A stretch of DNA of 64,000 bases, from positions 27,923 to 91,922 of the forward strand of contig VXBP01010342.1 in assembly GCA_013400115.1 (NCBI GenBank), written 5' to 3'. The stretch comes from Rhinopomastus cyanomelas (taxonomy: Eukaryota; Chordata; Aves; Bucerotiformes; Rhinopomastidae). The notes under the pieces were generated by a model. That model was not told the origin of the DNA, made no database searches, and saw only the letters and a list, made by a program, of their open reading frames with translations. Within the stretch, counting starts at the first letter, position 1. Each line of letters opens with the position of its first letter. Positions 50,561-63,311 of the stretch are shown piece by piece. The position numbers and the translations under genes are program-made.

Positions 50561-52189
50561 ACCCGTGGGGGTGGCATGTGGGATGGGNGGGTGATGTCTT
50601 CCATCATGTTGTGCAAGATGGCAGCAGCTCACAGGTGTGATGAATGTATCTGGCCTCAGTTGCCAGCAACACAGGCAGAAAAGAAAATGGTTATGTGGGG
50701 GATCCTCCCAGTTCGTACCCACTGCAGGATAGGTTTATCTGTGGATGCCTCTGGATATGGACAAACGGGGCTGGCACAAACCGAGGTCTGGAGAAATATC
50801 TGCATACCATCCGTAAAGTACTGTCAAGAACAGCCCAGCTTTATCCACACAGCACTGCTACACACAGTGGGAGCAAACACACACCAGCACAAGGTGCTTC
50901 CCACAAGTGTGCCGTAGCTTGGCTATCCTTAACAATAGGACCTTCTCTCACATCTTCTTCACAATCCTTTAGATAAATAGTACTGCCTTGTACACAGCTG
51001 CTTTGGCAGACCTGGGTACATAATGCTACTATAATGAATAATACAGCATGTTTTAAATTTTTATTCTCAATGGCTGGTAAGGAAGAGATTCTGTTGGTTG
51101 GTTTTTTTTTTTAAAGTTTGTTATTCTCATCCTTTCACTGAATAATTTCTATCAACAATTCTCAGTCTTTTCCAGGTGAAGTTTGTTGCAAATACGCAAT
51201 ACCTAATCCAATCCAAATTCCGCCTAGGTTAATTGCTTGCGTAGGTCACACATTTGTCTGCATATCCTTGATTGAAGTAGCACAGTGCTGAGATATCAAA
51301 TTTCCTGTGCAATAACTATTATAAATTTGAAATTCATTATCCATAAATATCCTGGAACATTTGCTTAAAATTTTGGCACAAGCTGCTGATAGCAGATTCT
51401 GGTATTAGAATGGCCATGGAATGCAGGTACAGAAGGCCTGAAAAAAAGCCTTCAAGGGATTTGGAGAAATCATTGGGGGATCTTTTTGTTTTTACAGTAT
51501 TGGTCTGTTAGCCTTCATATGTGGAAAAATTGTCTCCCCTTTCTTGGTAGGAAAGGTTTCACATCACATAGGCAAAAGCCAACCGGAAGGATGTCAGAAA
51601 TTCACATGACTCATGGAACATCAGTGACATCACATGTGAATATGCACCCACCCGTGTGGGACATTGAAGGGAGAGCAGCAGCTGTCATGCTGTCGTGAGA
51701 CACCCACACCACCACTGCTTCTGCAAATTAACCCTCCGTTATCTAGCTCTTGCTGTATCCTGATGGATGCTTGTGTAAGTTTCAGCCCATTTTCTCAGCC
51801 TCCTCTCCCTTCTCCTTAGTCTTCAGACTCTAAAAGGGGTAGATTGCAGTGAAGAGCTCCCTGTAATCTCTGTTTAACCATTTCCATATGACAACTGCTT
51901 TGGATGCTTGCAGCCTGATGAAAAGGCCAGAAGCCCTAGCTCTACTAGGGGGGTGTCCCCTGAGAAACATATGTAAACAAAGCCCAGCTCTGTAGCCTTT
52001 TGCTCTTCACTCTCTTTTCCCATTCTTGCTTGGATCTCAGGTGGAATTACAGGGATTAAAGCTGAGCGTAAATGAGGCGAGTGTGTAAAATGACTCCTTT
52101 CTGAATCAAACGGCATGTTCCGTGCTGAGGAAATGAGATGCCCATTTAAATCTCATCCATCCACCGCCTGTGGCCACCACCATGTACCT
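50561..52189. other. Unassigned sequence with one ambiguous base
   Basis: No gene or repeat is recognised. Position 50588 is an N inside a G-rich run (ggatgggnggg), an unresolved base in the assembly. Confidence 0.5.
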
Positions 52190-52340
52190 GCCTACTTAGC
52201 CCAAGGGTTAATTAATTGAGGCTTCAATGCACTATTGCAAGAGCATTATTGCATTTGATACTCTACATCTGTGATTTAAAACTCTTTCAGTCCCTTGTCA
52301 GCAAGGGAGGGTTTTAACTAGGAAATTAGCATTCAGATAA
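52190..52340. promoter_or_regulatory. Candidate conserved non-coding element
   Basis: A short repeat-free block holds ggttaattaattgaggcttc, actattgcaagagcattatt, ttgtcagcaaggg and ggaaattagcattc. It is inferred from homeodomain-like words and texture only. Confidence 0.3.
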
Positions 52341-55300
52341 GGGTATGCTCTATTTGCTTCTGAAAGGAAGGAAATATTAAGGATGCTGGTGCACAAACCA
52401 AGCTGTAATATCCTGTCCCATCCTAAAAAGGACTCTTGGGCCTCACTTCCCAAGGGGACTGTTTCTACAAGGGGAACGGGATGTAGAAAAAGGAATTACA
52501 ATCTTCCGTGGAAATGCTGTGTGGTAGAAGTCAGACAACAAAGTGTGTTTTATTATTCAGAAACTTGGTTTTATTTCTGATGATTATAAGTTTCCTGTAT
52601 TGACACCTGGCTCATTTTAAACACACAATCACTCAGCCAGGTCATTGCCATGCTATATTTCACAATTGTCATGGGCTTCAAATATTAATACTACTCTCAA
52701 TCTAGTTATGAAGATGTTAATAATCACTTTTATTTTCTCTGGATAAGCAGAAAAATATTTGTTACGCACACTCACATGATAATCAGTTGAATGTGTGTGT
52801 AATCCCCCATCACTGAAATGAAACACGCATTTTCCAGCAATAAAACACAATAGTTTGGGATACAAAGTAACAAAAGAAGTGTCCAACCGAAACAGCAGGA
52901 AGAATTAAAGGTAGAAAACATGTAATTTCCGCAACCTTAGGTCTAGCTACCAAACCCTGAAACGGAGAGAAAAGTAGAGGCTACATGTGAGCTATGCCAA
53001 TTCACATAGTGGGTCACCTAGCTTGTAGATTTGTCCCTTTGTGATCCTTAGTGAGCTAGGGATCAAAAACCATGCCAGGATCACTACATGCTCTTACTCT
53101 GCTTCTCCAGTCCAGAGCTAAAAACCTGTGACTGGGTTTGGCCAAGTGGACGCCCTGCAATGGGATGGGCAACCACAATGACCCGCTCCAGCACAGGGTA
53201 CGTAAGCACTGTGCCTTGGACAGACAGCACTGTCCACATGGCTCAGTAGGGTGTCTCACCAGATAACTGCTGCTGTTGCAACTTTGAAGAGTGCGCTCCC
53301 TGTCTTTGTCAGATAATTGGGTTGGAAACGCAAAGCACAACCATGCTGTCCTCATCCACCCTCCTTACGGAACCGGTGTGGCCATACACAGTTCAGTCTG
53401 TCTGTACTGGCCATCACTGGAGCAGGGCCACCCCGGGACAAAACACAGCAGCTTTGTATCTGACCACAGCAATGGCTGCACAGCTGCCTAAAACAGGAAG
53501 TGCAGATTAACTTGTCCAGTTGAAACTACAGAGGGAATTTAGGAAGACAGAATGCAATCAGCCAGGACACTGAGGTTAACACAGTTAATCTTGTGGAAAG
53601 TGCAATGGGACCTTTAATAACTGCAACTGGTCAAGGCCTCAGTTTTATGTCTCATCCCATAGATGGCACTTCCCAGTAAGCAGTGGGGCTTTTGTGGCTG
53701 GACAAGGGGAATACTGGCTACTGCCACAACACTGTTAAATCCCTCAAAGCCTGGGCTTATGTGGAAAAATTCACCAGCACCATGGGTCATCTGAAAAATT
53801 AGAGTGCTAGGTTTTTTTCTGCTTTCCATTAATGGATGTTTTTTAGTTCCTTAGGACAGTCCCTGCGTATCAGTTATGCAGTCTGACCTTGGCAAGCACA
53901 CTTAATCTGGGGGATGACCAAGCACCTATCGCTGAAGGCTAATTCTTTATCCTACTAGGTATGGGGATGGCAGTAACTGGTGCTCTTTTTGACCACGTCA
54001 TTTTTGTTTGGGCTTCCTTACAGACAGCTCTTGAGTACTTTGCAGGGCTAACTGCCATTGGCTTAGAAAGCTTGCTAGATGTCTGCATGAAGGTTTTTAT
54101 CCGTTTTACTATTAATCTTTGAACTACAGAGCTTAATCAGGCATTATGAAGTCCAGTATGGTATTTTAACAACACATTGAGATTGCTATATGGAGTTCAG
54201 GTTTATGGACAATGACCCAGGATTTTATTTAACAGGAGACAATCCATCCACTGTAAATCAAGTATCTCTAAGCCAGCCTCAGAACAGTGGTGGGCATAAA
54301 TCAATGTGTAGGCAAGTAGGCCACATTTAGTTTTAAAAGATGTATGTCTGTTCTGTGTCTCTCTTTGGTACATGGGGCACCTACCACAAGCAGAATTTCA
54401 AGTATATGAGTCTCTCAGATTAATCACTGTGTTCCTGGACTAGTTCTTCAAAGTAGGACTGCCTTTTAAGCTCCATAAATACATGCATATCTTCTGATAT
54501 CCAGTGGTCTTTTGCAGCATTGCTGAGGGCAAATACACAAAAGCTTTAATGTGAGGAATATTGCAGAAGGCTTAAAACCAATAGGAACATTGCACACAGA
54601 ATCCTCTCAGATGCAGAGAAGACACATAATGCTTGAAAAACAGAAGTGAGATGATAAAAAATGATGATTTAAGGACTGGTCCAACAAGGACTTCAATACT
54701 CTCCCAATTCCAAGTGAAAAAGAGAGAAAATTGAAGTAGTCCAGCATGCTGTACTATTAGGTCCTTACATATGGTGTAATTAACATAGAAGAAACTGATA
54801 AGATATTACAAGATGAAGATACACATCCTGGGACTTTACCAAGCTTGGAGCACTGTGGAAAGTATCTAATACTCCAGTGATTAAATGGATTCATGAGAGC
54901 CACACCCCCAAAGTTGCCTTTTTAGCAAGTGTAATAGGACTTTTTCAGATTCATAAAGTATCTTGATAACTGGAAAGTGCCAGTTAATGGTACAATGTTC
55001 CAACTATGAATTTTACAAAGATTAATCTACCCCTTTAGGATCCAAAGGAGCCAATCAAAGGCCGCCCAGTCTTCAATGTTTTACAGTCTCTGTGGGCACA
55101 AAGCTCAGCTGAAACTACCGTTCAACATCCTAAGCTGTCATCTTCATCTTCTTCTAACATAAAAATACATATTTTTCCCCATAATAAAAAAATTTTATAA
55201 TAGTAATAAAGTAACTCTAGAGAACATGGTTGTCTTGAGATAGCTTAACTGTGTGTGGTACCTCATAACACCCTGGGGACCCAGCCACCTCATAATATTC

Positions 55301-57439
55301 TCTTTCTTTACCATGCCTTGCTTAATTAAGGAGGGAAGCCAAAAGGTCAATGTAGGATAAAAATGTAAATCTCTGCGTTTTCATCTGGACCCTAACTCCA
55401 TATCATAAAACATATATACTGTGCTCATCACAAAGTTTAGTACATTAGCAGATAGAAAGTGGAATATGCTTTATGAGCTCAAAATTTTAATGTTTTAGTG
55501 AGACAACAAATAAAAGCTTTAGATTCTCATGTATAAAATTATGCCTTTCTCCTCCAAAGGATAATTACTAAGTTGTTAATTTATTCCCAATGTAAGGAGC
55601 CTTCTTTAGCCTTGTTACTCTCTTATAGATATGATACATAAGAGAAATATGACAGTTTTAGAGTATTTGGGTGCACCTAACTTTTTTTCCTACTTACTCT
55701 GAATACTATGTGTTCTTCTCTGGAAAGACAGACAATATGGCACTACAGTTGTCTCATTGTTATATTTAGTCTCAAATAACGACATTTGATATACACTTAA
55801 ACTAAAGCCTTGGCTCCTAACCAGTTTTTATCGTAAGTGATGGGTGTAGAACAATAAATGTTTACTTAGAGTTGAGGAGCTGAGCATTCAGATTCCATTC
55901 AGATTTCATTCACGGTTTCAACAGTCACTCTAGCGGTGTGATTTTGTCAGGGAACAAATTACATGTTTTCTCACTCCTCTGATGCCATGTAAGTAAGCAG
56001 ACATGTCCTGATTATCATATGATCAGTTGATCTGGATGTAGATCAGATGGACAGTGTAAGAAATACAGTGATTTTTCTGCTCAGTTGAAATGAGGCTCTT
56101 AATCTTCCTTCTCCTTTAGAACAGCACGCTATTCTAACAAGGCTTATTTACCTTCAAAATCATTTACGTGCTTTCTTAGCTAGATATTCAGTTGTGAAAT
56201 ATTTGCTATTTTAATCTTTTCTGCTGAACCATTGCTATCAGTGGCACACTTACAAATCTGCACCAGGACCCAGAAAAATTTATTTAGTACACTGAAGTAT
56301 GTACAATGGTGGCTGCTTCATGGAATGGCTCTAAAATAAAAAAGTGTACTTCCCTTCTCGTTCCATTCCCTCTTAGGGACCAAACAGCTACCTTTAGGGT
56401 TTTTATATGGATTATCCTGACAGCCAAAGTTAAGTGAATGTAGCACCCTGTCTGGACGTTTATATGCTTGTTTCATCTGTTATTCAGGTACATCATTTAT
56501 GTAACATTTTCCATAGCAAGATGTGGTTGGGTTGTGGTTGGATGGCTGGATTTCAGCACAGGACAAATTGTTCCAGAAGTTGGCAAGAAACTATCCCACA
56601 AAGTCTTTTCCTGTTATTTTATAGTAATCTCTTGTTTCTTGAAAAACCAAATCAAATCAGTAGAACTGTAAAGCAAAGCAAAGCAGAAAGAAATGAAAGA
56701 AAACCCCATATGCCAGCACCAACATACCTCCTCCCAGACTCTTTTTTCAGGTGCTCAGCAAATCAAATGTAATGAAGAGATCAAAAGGCAGGAGAAGTTA
56801 TCCTTTGCACATTTTGCTAACCTATACAAGATCAAGAAGGCCTGAAGCATTAGGACTTGTTAGTCTGGTGCTATCAGGGTTGTGACAGAGCTTCCTCTAA
56901 GGGTGGATTTCACTTTTTGATACGTGTTCAGGTGATGGTCTGTCTGTGCTTCAAGCCTGCTATACTGTACCTCAAGAAAAGAAAAACAGAGTAGTAACAA
57001 AACTCCAAAGAGTTCCTAAGGATTCAGTGCATCTCCAAAACAGATGACACGCTAGCATGGTTGTGTTTGTTCCCTCAAAGGATCCACCTTGGAACTCACA
57101 CCATTATTTTCACAAACCAAAGGATAAAGCCTATGAGATGGTTACTGCACTGTGGCAAGTCATTTCCCTACCTCTTGGTCAACAGTGGCTTGTTAAACAT
57201 TGTTTCCCAGAAGTTAATTACTCTTAGATGTGGTTGGGAAATTAGGATTCCAGCTGCATTTCATGGGCAATGGGAACAGTGTCTCCTGGCTAATTAAAAT
57301 CCTTCTTTGTAATGCAGAGCACAAGAAGCAAATAGGCCTCTGATTTGATTTGAAGGCCACTGCTTTCGTGTATGAGGATCTAATAGAGAGCTGTTGTGTG
57401 TTCAGTAGCATATGCATCAGATACAGGAGAAAAATCCGT
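52341..57439. other. Unassigned intergenic sequence
   Basis: No gene or repeat is recognised across about 5 kb. Open frames are of chance length. Confidence 0.5.
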
Positions 57440-57670
57440 GTAAAAGTTGCTTAAATTAAATATATGCACTCTGAGGTACCTACATGTTTGGGAACAAAGA
57501 GCTGAAATAAAGGGAAAATATCCTATTAAACCCCATTTACGAGCTGCTTTAGCGTTTGTGAAGTGTAGGGTCTCATTAAAGCCACCATTCCTGGAATCTA
57601 GGCAAAACGCTTTGCACAATTCAATTGTTGTTTCTACAACTAATTATTTTGTTTTCTAATAAATGCCCTG
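57440..57670. promoter_or_regulatory. Candidate conserved non-coding element
   Basis: A repeat-free block holds ggaaaatatcctattaaacc, tttacgagctgctttagcgt, gtctcattaaagcc and caattcaattgttg, which is near-palindromic. It is inferred only. Confidence 0.3.
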
Positions 57671-58019
57671 TGCCACGAGCAAAGAGCAGATTTTTTTTTC
57701 TTTTTTGCTTTCATTTAGAGCAGCCTCAAACGCTTACAATAAAGGTGAGTGCATTTTACTGTTCAGCTTCGGCTAATTTTTTTCTATAACAAAATCAATT
57801 AGACTGGTGTAGTCCCATTTTTCCCCCACTCATTTCCAGCTGCTAAACTTGAATCTCTCTCAAAAGTACTTTCTCCCTTAGCCACAATATTTTTTTAATG
57901 TCTTAATAAATTGCTTGTTGTTTGGTTTAAATAGAAGAGAAGAGAAAGCAACCAAACAGGCAGCTTCAGAACAAAAATTGGAACATGAAGAGACACTTCA
58001 AGCCTTTGCTTTTCTACTG
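57671..58019. other. Unassigned intergenic sequence
   Basis: No gene or repeat is recognised. Confidence 0.5.
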
Positions 58020-58350
58020 ATGAGGCATTCCCTATTTATGAAAAATAAATTAATTCCCTGCTTATGTCTGCTGTTTTCCTAGTTATATGTATTTTCACCA
58101 TTAATTAATGGAGAGATGAGAGACTGCAGCACAACAAGCCTTAACCAATATGAATGGAGGCTTGGCCTGACTGAATAGCTTTTCTCCTTCAAGCATTGTT
58201 TTAGGTGGTGGCCGCATCAAGGAAAAGACTCTCTCTCCCGTTTTGTGATGCATCCTGAGCAGCCACTAAAGACTCAGCCATGCATCTGAATAAAGGGTAG
58301 AAATATTACCAACGTGAAATCATTAGCAGGGCAGAGAAAGTTCTGCGGGG
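58020..58350. promoter_or_regulatory. Candidate conserved non-coding element
   Basis: A repeat-free block holds aaaaataaattaattccctg, ttcaccattaattaatgg, ccttaaccaatatgaatgg and ggtggccgcatcaagg. It is inferred from texture and TAAT-core density only. Confidence 0.3.
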
Positions 58351-59525
58351 AGAAAAGGTAACAAAGTGCCTTTTTGCTTATTTTAAAGGAAAAATTTCTC
58401 TATGGAGACGGCGGGAGTGAGGCAAGTCCTTTCTAGCTGCCCAGCTCCAACAAGCATTTACTGCAGATGGTTATGTTCAATACTGGCCTGGATTATGAAT
58501 TGCCTCACATGTCCTTCTCTGTAGGGCTTTTGTCTGGTTTAGATATTCATTTCTTATTAAAAAACAAGCGGCAAGAACTTGACTTATATTAAAAATGCAA
58601 GGGAGCAGGGAGAGAAAGTAACTAGGCTTTAACATCCACGTGCATGTTGCATACTATTTACTTGTTAAAGCGTTAAGCTAGTTTTGTTAGATACCAAATA
58701 AGCTTCATCCCTCTGGTTAGGTTCTAGACAAAAGGTGTAAGAAGCTATAGCGTTTTGAAATTTTCTGAGAAACCAGAGAGCAGTAACTGGAGAGGCAAAA
58801 ATCCTCCTTACTGCTACACCTCGTGTTCTCCCTGCTAAAAACCAGTTGGTTTTTGAACACCAGTCTACGTGACAAGGGCTATCTAAAACAGAACTGGAAC
58901 CTTTAGGAATGACAACAGCATGTCTAAAAAACTAATATGAACAATTGTAAGAACATACTCGATCACTAGAACAAAGCTAGTTGCAAGTTGCTAAAGAAAG
59001 TTCCTCAAAAATATGGGATTATTTTGATCCACACAAGCCTGCTGTGGATCTATGTAATAAAGCTAAGTTGTGTGTATTCGTAGTGAGAAGATGACCCAAT
59101 TAGAGGCTGACTAATTTGTGATATAACTAATAACAGGTCAAAGCAAGGTTATTGCAGGAAATGGACTTGACTTTGCAAAGAACACTGGATATTTGCAGGG
59201 CTAGTGACAACAACTTTTCAAATTAAAGTGTTAGTAAGCAGTGAAAGAACAGAAGGGCATCTCATTAAAAATAAGTATCAGGGCATACAGGCAGAACACT
59301 AGACTACAGAAAACAGTCAGTGAAACCAAAACAACATAATGAGGAGCACAGTGTTACATGTGTGATCTGAAAGGAATCGTATGGCTAGTTTGCATTCAAA
59401 AGTGTACGTTCCTTAAAGAAAGGAAGATGTTCTCACACACTTTTAGTATTTAAAAATGCAAAACATGCTGCAGAAGTAGGCCAAAATTATGTCTCTCTTA
59501 TTCACAAAACTTTCAGAGTTTTTGA
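58351..59525. other. Unassigned intergenic sequence
   Basis: No gene or repeat is recognised. Confidence 0.5.
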
Positions 59526-59555
59526 ATGATATGAGACATAGTAGTCTCATATCAT
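59526..59555. other. Perfect 12-bp inverted repeat, 6-nt loop
   Basis: The arms atgatatgagac (59526-59537) and gtctcatatcat (59544-59555) are exact reverse complements around the loop atagta. It is the longest perfect short-loop hairpin I found in the window. No miRNA family is recognised. Confidence 0.8.
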
Positions 59556-59794
59556 AGTAAGTCATCTGCAGCACAACAAGAACAATTGCCCTTGGTGGGC
59601 TTTCAGAACAGTCCTCCTCATGACAAGAAAAAAGCTAAGGTTGGTGTGCTTTTCTTTGTTGTCAAGAAAAGTGAACAGCAGAGCATCTCCAAAGGTCATA
59701 TAGACAAAGTTGTGGGTGCGTCAAAGTTCTCCCTATCAGCTCTCTCCTGCCACGAGAAATGTATGTCCACTAAAAAGGAACTCCGCCTTCTAAC

Positions 59795-59975
59795 AGAATC
59801 AGTCTTCCATCAGGCTGCTCAGGGAGATGGAAGACTCACTGTCCCTGGAGTTATTCAAAAAACCTGTAAAAGCAGCACTAGGAAACATGGTTTGCTTGGC
59901 ATGGTGTTATTGGCTTGATGGTTGAACTTGATGATCTTAGAGATCTCTTCCAACCTTAATGATTCTATGATGACC
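59795..59975 (+). repeat. CR1 LINE 3' end, sense
   Basis: 'caggctgctcagggagatgg', 'tgtccctggagttattcaaa', 'ggaaacatggtttgc', 'ggttgaacttgatgatctta', 'gagatctcttccaacctta' and 'atgattctatgat' are the ordered 3' end of a CR1 copy. It is 5'-truncated around 59795. Its 3' end abuts the interior of an ERV LTR without a gap. Confidence 0.9.
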
Positions 59976-60639
59976 ATGGTGAGGCAGGCTGTTGCGCCAG
60001 CAGCCCATGGAGGACCCCACTCCAGACAAGGTAGATGTGCTTGAAGGAGGCTGTCACCCCCTGGAAATCCCATACTGGAGCAGGTTTGCTGGCAGGACTT
60101 GTGACCCTGTGGGGAACTCACACTGGAACAGTCCATTCTTGAAGGACTGCACCTTGTAAAAAGGAGCCAAGCTGGAGCAGTGTGTGAGCGCGTCAGTCTC
60201 TAGGAAGGGCTCCTGTCAGAGAATTTCATAGAGCACTGTCTTCAGTCTCTAGGAAGGGGCCCCATGCTGAAGCAGGGTAAGGGCATGAGAAGGAAGAAGC
60301 AGCAAAGAAAAGGTGTAATGAACTGACCACAACTCCTATTTGCTGTCCTCCTTGTGCAGCTTGGAGACCTGGGAATGCAGTTGAGCCCAGGAAGAAGGAA
60401 GGGGTGGTGAGATGGTATTTTAAAATTTAGGTTTTATTTCTCATTGTTCTACTCTGAATCGAACGGTAACTTCACCAAGTCTGTTTTGCCCGTTACAGTA
60501 ACTGCTGAGTGATCTCTACGTGTTCTTATACTGACCATGAGTCTTCTCCTGCATTTTCTCTCCTTTGCCAGCTTGAGAACATGACTGATAAAGCTGCTGT
60601 GGTGGGCACGTGGTGCCCAGTGATAGTGAACCCAACACA
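59976..60639 (-). mobile_element. Avian endogenous retrovirus LTR (partial or solo)
   Basis: The minus strand begins at 60639 with a TGT terminus (tgtgttgggtt). It follows a familiar avian LTR: a purine-rich stretch with 'ggagagaaaatgcag', then 'agagatcactcagcagttac', 'acgggcaaaacagac', 'caatgagaaataaaacc', 'ggtcagttcattacacct', and then several degenerate copies of a ~45-65 bp subrepeat around 'ctccagt...gtgggttcccc' and 'gcagtccttcaa'. No gag, pol or env frame is visible beside it, so it is a solo or broken LTR. The far end (plus-strand 59976) stops at the CR1 3' end, so that LTR boundary is lost or displaced. I recognise the repeat as an avian ERV LTR but am unsure of the exact family. Confidence 0.75.
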
Positions 60640-61767
60640 TAAACCCACTAAATGCAGCTGAAAAGAAGCACACGGCACGCAGCAACTTCCCCATCAAGGC
60701 ATCTTTTCAACAGCACACCATCTCCCTAAGAGGTGGTAACATTCAGTTACCTGCAACCAGAGCTCACAATATGTTTCAGTTCAAATACTGGGAAGCACCA
60801 CATTTTCAGTGAGCGGGCTACTGGCAGCATAATGCTGGGAACCACTTTTCTCTTTTCCTTGTGCTCTGCAACTCAGTCAGAGGGGTTGCCTTTGGAAGTG
60901 GAGCAATGAACTGACACTTCCTCGAAAACTCTGCTTACAGTTCATAGAAGTCCAGAAAGAAAAAAGTGGAAAGAGAAGATGGCTGAATGTGCTCCACCGA
61001 CAATGAAAACTGAAGGCTAGCATGAAGTCTTGGGAAAAATATGCTATTAAAACCAAGATTTAAAGGGACACTGGAACTGCAGGCCTGAATTTTCTGCATG
61101 GTTAAAAGAGGCACTTTGAGAAAGCCAATATAAATAATTTTGCAAACATTTTGAATGGAAAGGGCACAAAAAAGCTGAAGCAATCAAAATGGGTGCCAAG
61201 CTGTGAAAAACTCTGTTTTACCAATAGGGCCCTGAGAAAGCAAGAAGCCTCAGAGTCATTGTCAAGAGAGATACGATGGAATGTAGAGACACTGAGCTAG
61301 GTGTGTGTGCATTGGAAAAATAAGTGATAGAAACTGCGTTGTACTACTTCTTAGCTGTTCATTAGAAAGCTTTTCCATCTCCCGAGCAGCACAGAGTCAT
61401 GGCCAGCAGAACAGGCAAATATTGTGCTACAGAAATTCACCACAGAATTGCTTTGTTCCTCTGAAAAGGCAGAGGCTGACAGCAATTGGTGGTATAAAAA
61501 TCAATAGCTGGTGGCTACCACTTAGTAGCAGCTAAGTACTGTAAATTAGGCAACTTAAAATATGTGCAACTCCATGTCTTCATAATTGTGTGTTTGATCA
61601 CTCCACAGAACACAGACAGAGAAAGGTACAAGCTTGGCCATAAGACAGGAGCATGGGAAAGAGCAAAGCAGAAAGCAACTGGACAAAACCAGTTTGTGGT
61701 CCCTAGTGACTCTGTCCAAGTACATAAACCTAAGAAAGGAATAACTAGAATGAAAGGTCAACTAGCT
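60640..61767. other. Unassigned intergenic sequence
   Basis: No gene or repeat is recognised; retroviral coding sequence is not evident next to the LTR. Confidence 0.5.
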
Positions 61768-61972
61768 TTATGGCTTCAAGATTCAACAGGTTTAGACTCA
61801 AGGAAATTCTTCATGGAGAGAGTGTTCACAGGCACTGGAATGGACTGCCCAGGGTGGTGGTTGAGCCACCACCACCCCGGATGCGTTTAAAAGTTGCTTA
61901 GATGGATTAGGGTCAATTGTTGGACTAGATGATCCCAAGAGTCTTTTCCAACCTGAATGACTCTATGATTCA
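61768..61972 (+). repeat. CR1 LINE 3' end, sense
   Basis: 'tggcttcaagattcaacagg', 'aaattcttcatggagagagt', 'cactggaatggactgcccag', 'gatgcgtttaaaagttgctt', 'ttggactagatgatcccaag' and 'atgactctatgattc' give the ordered CR1 3' end. The 5' boundary is blurred and may lie up to 70 bp further upstream. Confidence 0.9.
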
Positions 61973-62871
61973 AAATATTTTTACACGTTCACACAAAAAC
62001 AATGACTGGAAATTTTCCTGTCTGTATCCTCAACCAGGATCATTTATACAGTATAAAAGCACTGACTGGTCACTTGATTAACTTGCAATGACTTCTTGTT
62101 CGAGAACCACAGCAAACCCCTCCAGCCACACTGCTCCACACCTGCAATGTCCCTACTGTGAGATGGCTTTCCGTTGCCTAAACCAAGCCTTGCTATCCAG
62201 CTTTCTGTGTCCTATGGGTGAGGAGAACAAGCTGTTCCCTCATTTTCCCACTTCCTCAAGGGTCTTCCAGGTATTGCAACAGCAGGTCGTATGCTCCTTG
62301 ACTTCCTTTGTATTATCCTCCACATAGGGAATGACGCAGACTGTATTACAAAGCTGTACTTTTTTGTACACTTTTTTTGTATGCACAGGCAAAGTGATGC
62401 CTTCCTGGGGCAGTATGGCACGCCACCATGGTAAATTAAAATATTGCCATGTGGACTGCGGAACGCTGCTCTTGCTCATGATGCAGTTTTGCTGGTGCAT
62501 CTGTAGGCACGTGCACGCACAGAGGTCTGCAAATCCAGAACTGCTGCTTTGCTGTCACCCACAGAACTTCTATTGCACAGACAAAGAGAAAATCTACCCT
62601 TGACTGGTTCAACCCCAAAGAAAAGAAATTCTTCACAAATTCTTATCTCCACTGAATGCATGTAAGAGGTCAGTAGCAAAGCACAATATGGATGTCCCTG
62701 GCAAGTCAAGATGACACAAAAGGAACAACCATGACCTCATCTCAAGCAGATAAAGTCTGCTTTAGATTATGATATTACTGACCAAGCTTGCAGTGAAATG
62801 TCTTTTCCTTCCTGTAAGCCTTTGGATATAGATATGATGCAGGCTTTCCACTTGTCTCAGCTTTTAAGGTG
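61973..62871. other. Unassigned intergenic sequence
   Basis: Several overlapping open frames of 65-90 codons occur on both strands at 62088-62709 with no recognisable domain. Confidence 0.45.
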
Positions 62872-63311
62872 TCCAGCTAGAAGTCCAGTGCAGAGCAATA
62901 AAAATGGTAAGGAAGAACACTTCCCTTAAGAGGACAGGCTGAGGGAGCTGGGTCTCTTTATCTTGGAGGACACTGAGGGGTGACCTTATTAATGTCTATA
63001 AATATGTGAAGGGTAGGTGTCAGGAGGATAGAGCCAGGCTCTTCTCAAAGTAATCTAGTGATAGGATGAGGGGCAAGGGGTGTAAACTGCAGCATAGGAG
63101 GTTCCACATCAAGATGATAAGGAACTTCTTCACATTGAGGGTGATGGAGCACTGAAATGGGCTGCCCAGGGGGGTTCTGGAATCTCCTTCTCTGGGGATG
63201 TTTAAAACCCAGCTGTGTGACTTGGTGTAGGTGATCCTGCTGTGCCAGGGGGATTGGACTAGATGATCTTTTGAGGTCCCTTCCAATGCCTGATATCCTG
63301 TGATTCTGTGA
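62872..63311 (+). repeat. CR1 LINE 3' end, sense
   Basis: 'agtccagtgcagagcaataa', 'aggctgagggagctgggtct', 'ctttatcttggaggacactg', 'aggaacttcttcacattgag', 'ggctgcccaggggggttctg', 'ctgtgtgacttggtgtaggt', 'gatcctgctgtgccaggggg', 'attggactagatgatctttt' and a terminal 'gattctgtga' form a clear CR1 3' end. The reading frame is broken in places. It is the most complete example of the tail subfamily also seen at 4298, 19019 and 37364. Confidence 0.95.
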
